A stretch of 13,467 nt of DNA from Thiobacillus sp. (GTDB lineage: Bacteria > Pseudomonadota > Gammaproteobacteria > Burkholderiales > Thiobacillaceae), in the NCBI GenBank assembly GCA_018780025.1, contig JADMKH010000311.1, positions 1 to 13,467 on the forward strand, given 5' to 3'. The position numbers were made by a program, and so were the translations under genes. The notes below the pieces were generated by a model. The model saw only the letters and a program-made list of their open reading frames with translations, was not told where the DNA came from and did not search any database. Position 1 is the stretch's first letter; every line of letters starts with the position of its first letter. Shown in pieces: positions 13,115 through 13,467 of the stretch.

Positions 13115-13467
13115 GCCTCAACTATCTTCCGGAACACGTACCGGCTTTCGCACGCGCACTGGACATCGCCGAACGCGAAGCGCATGCGCTTGAAGCGAGC
13201 TGGCATGGGCTCAATCAGATGGACCTTGGGGTTGAACAGCTCGATCAACTTGCACCGGACACCAGCCTTGCCATCGGCATCGAGGCCTTTGCGGCCCGTT
13301 TTGGCCGCCTGCAGGATCACCTGGGCGAAAAGCTGATTCCACGCCTGCTTCTGTTGCTGGGTGAAGTTCCCGGCCCGCTGCTGGATAACCTGAACCGCGC
13401 TGAGCGCCTGGGCATACTCGAAAACGCGCTGGACTGGCTGGCCTGGCGCAAGCTGCGCAACCGGCTG
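13111..13467 (+). CDS. HEPN-domain protein, probable type VII toxin (5' part)
   Basis: Partial protein, 119 residues, open at the window end. It begins at GTG 13111 with MSLNYLPEHVPAFARALDIA, directly coupled to the MNT gene by GTGA. The sequence is nearly all helical, without signal peptide or membrane segment. It holds IEAFAARFGRLQDHLGEKLI and ends WLAWRKLRNRL, where a HEPN RNase motif (R-x4-6-H, usually RNxxxH) is expected; Arg116 and Asn117 are seen, and the His would fall just past the edge. In known pairs the HEPN protein is an RNase inactivated by AMP addition at a Tyr near this motif. The C-terminus is missing, so toxicity and the complete motif cannot be confirmed. Confidence 0.8.
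   Translation, partial: MSLNYLPEHVPAFARALDIAEREAHALEASWHGLNQMDLGVEQLDQLAPDTSLAIGIEAFAARFGRLQDHLGEKLIPRLLLLLGEVPGPLLDNLNRAERLGILENALDWLAWRKLRNRL

Overview
The window looks like a core-chromosome segment of a GC-rich (about 60 % by eye) betaproteobacterium, probably of the Nitrosomonadales / Gallionella-Thiobacillus kind. This rests on gene order (uvrA with a divergent MFS gene and then ssb; FmdB-type zinc ribbon, DUF502 and aspS in a row; DUF2322-nudB-EEP-clsB) and on close protein resemblance to proteobacterial UvrA, SSB, AspRS, NudB, YajR and ClsB. No tRNA, rRNA, CRISPR array or intact insertion sequence was seen.

Layout. 1-406: 5' end of uvrA on the minus strand. 504-2425: a YajR-type MFS transporter and ssb. 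2518-6667: two tandem paralogous TonB-dependent outer-membrane receptors, each preceded by a similar short dyad element. 6770-9528: FmdB-type zinc ribbon, an intrinsic terminator, a DUF502 membrane protein and aspartyl-tRNA synthetase. 9529-10079: about 550 bases without a gene, packed with at least five palindromic repeats, some nested. 10080-12772: a tight run of four genes (DUF2322, nudB, EEP-family phosphohydrolase, clsB) with start/stop overlaps or a 7-base gap. 12815 to the end: a MNT nucleotidyltransferase and the start of its HEPN partner, overlapping at GTGA, which is the layout of a type VII toxin-antitoxin pair. The window cuts the HEPN gene inside its catalytic motif.

How the genes relate. 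uvrA and ssb serve DNA repair and replication. The receptor pair would import one or more unknown ligands through TonB. AspRS carries His30 and Gly81, which match the non-discriminating enzymes that also charge tRNA-Asn, so the organism may make Asn-tRNA through GatCAB. The EEP-clsB pair matches the E. coli ybhP-clsB pair and points to phospholipid metabolism, while nudB belongs to folate synthesis.

Nothing here is plainly a new system. The parts most worth a second look are the nested palindromes after aspS, the shared element and odd start region of the duplicated receptors, and the MNT-HEPN pair at the edge. Promoter and operator calls are by eye and tentative.
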